In this document: piece after piece, positions 57,401 to 60,400 of the stretch | Layout of the letters: each line of letters starts with the position of its first letter | Position numbering within the stretch: position 1 is the stretch's first letter | Assembly (NCBI GenBank): GCA_035048485.1 | Contig: CM068590.1 | Span: 17,906,774 to 17,970,773 of the forward strand | Reading direction: 5' to 3' | Source of the DNA: Pteria penguin | Lineage: Eukaryota; Mollusca; Bivalvia; Pterioida; Pteriidae | Length of the DNA stretch: 64,000 nucleotides | Position numbers and translations under genes: made by a program | The notes under the pieces: generated by a model | The model's input: the letters and a program-made list of their open reading frames with translations, nothing else | Database searches by the model: none | Told to the model about the DNA's origin: nothing

Positions 57401-60400
57401 CTATAATTATTATAATAACATACTAATAAGTTTTCATTCTTTTCTCTTTTTGTATTGTATTTAGTGATTTACATGGTGACAGAAGCTGCCTAATGCAGAG
57501 AAATTTCTACCTTTGCAATGGACCCATCTAAGTATGGCTGGATCTTTCACAAGCCAACAATTCTACTGTGACACTTGACCTCAATTTTCACTGACATGAT
57601 AGACACAAGTCACTGCTCTGATTCGAATTCAGAATTTCTCAGTCTCTAGCCAGGCAAGTTACCCACTGATCTACTCTAGCTCAGTTTTACATGAACTACA
57701 TGTATATTATATTAATTACATGTTAAGTACATTATAATGGTTGTTTGTCTACTTTTTTACGTCACGCTGAGATTACTGCATTTATCTGGTGACCGCAAAT
57801 TCCAACTCACAGATATTACTAAGATCTTTACAATGGATCCAACCAAAACTGTGAGAGATCTTTACATACTAAATGTTGGACAGAATCCGAGTTTTCACTG
57901 TCTCATCTGAAAGACTGGATTTGAACCCACGACCTCAGTCTTGAGCCAAACACTTTACCTGTTGAGCTATTCTGCTTCACATCAGGCCAAAAGAAAGAAT
58001 ATGCATGTTTCCTGTAACCCAAATGATCTTAAGTTTTGGCCCCGACCTTAATCTTTTTTATTGCACATTCAGTAGAAAATTATTCCATTATTGATTATTT
58101 GCCTTAAAATGTAGTTTTTGATATCCAGGGGATAATTGTTCGGGCAAAGAATAAGTAATTGTCACTTGAGAGTGGTCCAAATGCATTCTATTTGCCATTG
58201 ATTCAGTGATAAGAAGAAAAATACTGACCTACCGTCCCTAATTTTTTCCAGCATGTTACAAGAAACATGCATATTTTTTGTTTGGCCTCATTTGAATCAT
58301 ATACCAAGTATGTATGTATAAATAAAATTTATTGGGGTCTGGTTTGAGTGAATCTTTACATTTTATCACAACACAGCTTACAACATTTGGCGTTACACAC
58401 ACAACTTTTTCTCATCTATAATTATTCTTCACATATAGTATAAATATTGAAAGCAAAACTTAAGACAGTTGAAAGAAAAAAAGCTTCTACATGACAAATT
58501 ATGTATCATATCACTACAAGGGTTGTACTATCAGGATGCTGAAAAGCAAAACTCTACATCAACTCACAACAGTGATATAATTATGGTTAACAAATATTAT
58601 ACATGTATCACAAATCTCTCAAAAAACTACACTTAAAACGTTTTGTTTTTCCTTCAGATTAACATTAGAAAACTTATAAATAGACAAGATAGAATAAAAA
58701 GTTTTATATGATGAAAAGAACTATAAAAAAAATTAAACTCATGTGAGTTTATTTATTTATTATTCATGTGTAAAGAATACTTCTTTTAATAACTAAAAAG
58801 GTCAAACATAAAGTTATAGAATAAAACCGATTCTTAAAAATTATTTTTGTTGGCCTTAAATATATGAATTATGTGCATAATAAAATAGACATTTATCATA
58901 GTTTGGGAGGAATTCCTTCCAATAGTTTTATACAAGTTCAAGCCGAAGCATTATCATAATATAAAAAACCTTATGTGATACATTTGAAGCATATATCATA
59001 ATAATTTCATTTTTTCATTATTTTGATATCAATTAAAGATTTCAAAGCTCTATAAGGAATCTCTATTAAGGTATACGTAACACACTGCTCTACTGCAAAA
59101 CAAATCTATTAATAGATTTATATAATCATCAAATTAGAATGCTATTAAACTGCAACAGGTATAACGAATTCAGTAGATTAAGACACTATGATTAATCATG
59201 AAATCGTTACAAGGTACAAAACAATGAGTAGATGGCGAGATGCCAGCAGGTTAGGTCTCTACACAGCATTAAGGATTTACTGCATTGACGAGCTTACCTG
59301 AAGAAGGGGTTCCTGTAACACATTGCAGGGACCAAATTATATAAATGAATCAGTAAATAAAAATACCCTGTATTGAAGTACTGTGTTGTCCTTTTTTGTT
59401 TATATAGATATTAGATGTATCAAAAATGTTAAGTACTCAAATTCTTGCTTACACAGAAGTGTAATACATGTATTGTTCTACCCTTTTGAATATGGCTTTG
59501 TTTTAAACGGAGTTTTCTTGTTGATATTGATTATATAATACACTTCTAATATTAACACATTTGTTTCTCATCTTTTAGATTAAATTTTTCTGTGAGAGAA
59601 GAATCTTAGGTATAACTTTCAAAATAACTGAACTTCTATATTATACCTACACTACAGTCCAGGTGGAACTTTGAATGTCCACTGTCCACAGTGGGCAGTC
59701 CACTTGAAATTTCAGTGGGCATTTGGAGTGGACATTTACCTGAGCTATCAAGCTGTCCACTAACCTATATGTTAATTCCAACTGGCTCTTACAAGAATGT
59801 CCACTGTGTCCAGTGGACATTTTTAATGCCCACTCTAAAAATGCCCACTGTGACCAGTGGGCAAATCAAGTTCCACCCGGACTGTACTGTATATACAAAA
59901 ACGATACTTTAGATTTAGGACGAGAAAAGTACATTACAAATTTCAGGTTAAAAATTCATTAAGTACACATGTACATATATCAAAATGCTTCTGATTAAGT
60001 TTGAAAACTGCCTTCAAAGATCTATCTTTGAATCATATATTTGTAAATTAAATTTAGAATCACTGTTATAATATTTTTGGTCACTGATGTTTCTCATGTT
60101 TTGGGTTTTTTTAATTATTGATGCCATTGTTATTTAATATATCTTTTCATATTTGAAAGTTGGCATGTTCTTTGCACGCACATAGTACCGTAACTGAAGG
60201 AATAGAGGCTAATGTGCGTCCATGATACAAGTATGTCTTTATTATTGCATAGTGTAAGTATTTATATAACATAAAGGGCATTTAAAATTATGTGTAAATC
60301 ATAAAAAAAAGTTCATGTTAATACCCCACATAAATGAATATATACAATGTTGAAAAAGAGCATTCAAAAACAAGAGTATAAGTGGGAGTCCATATATTTG

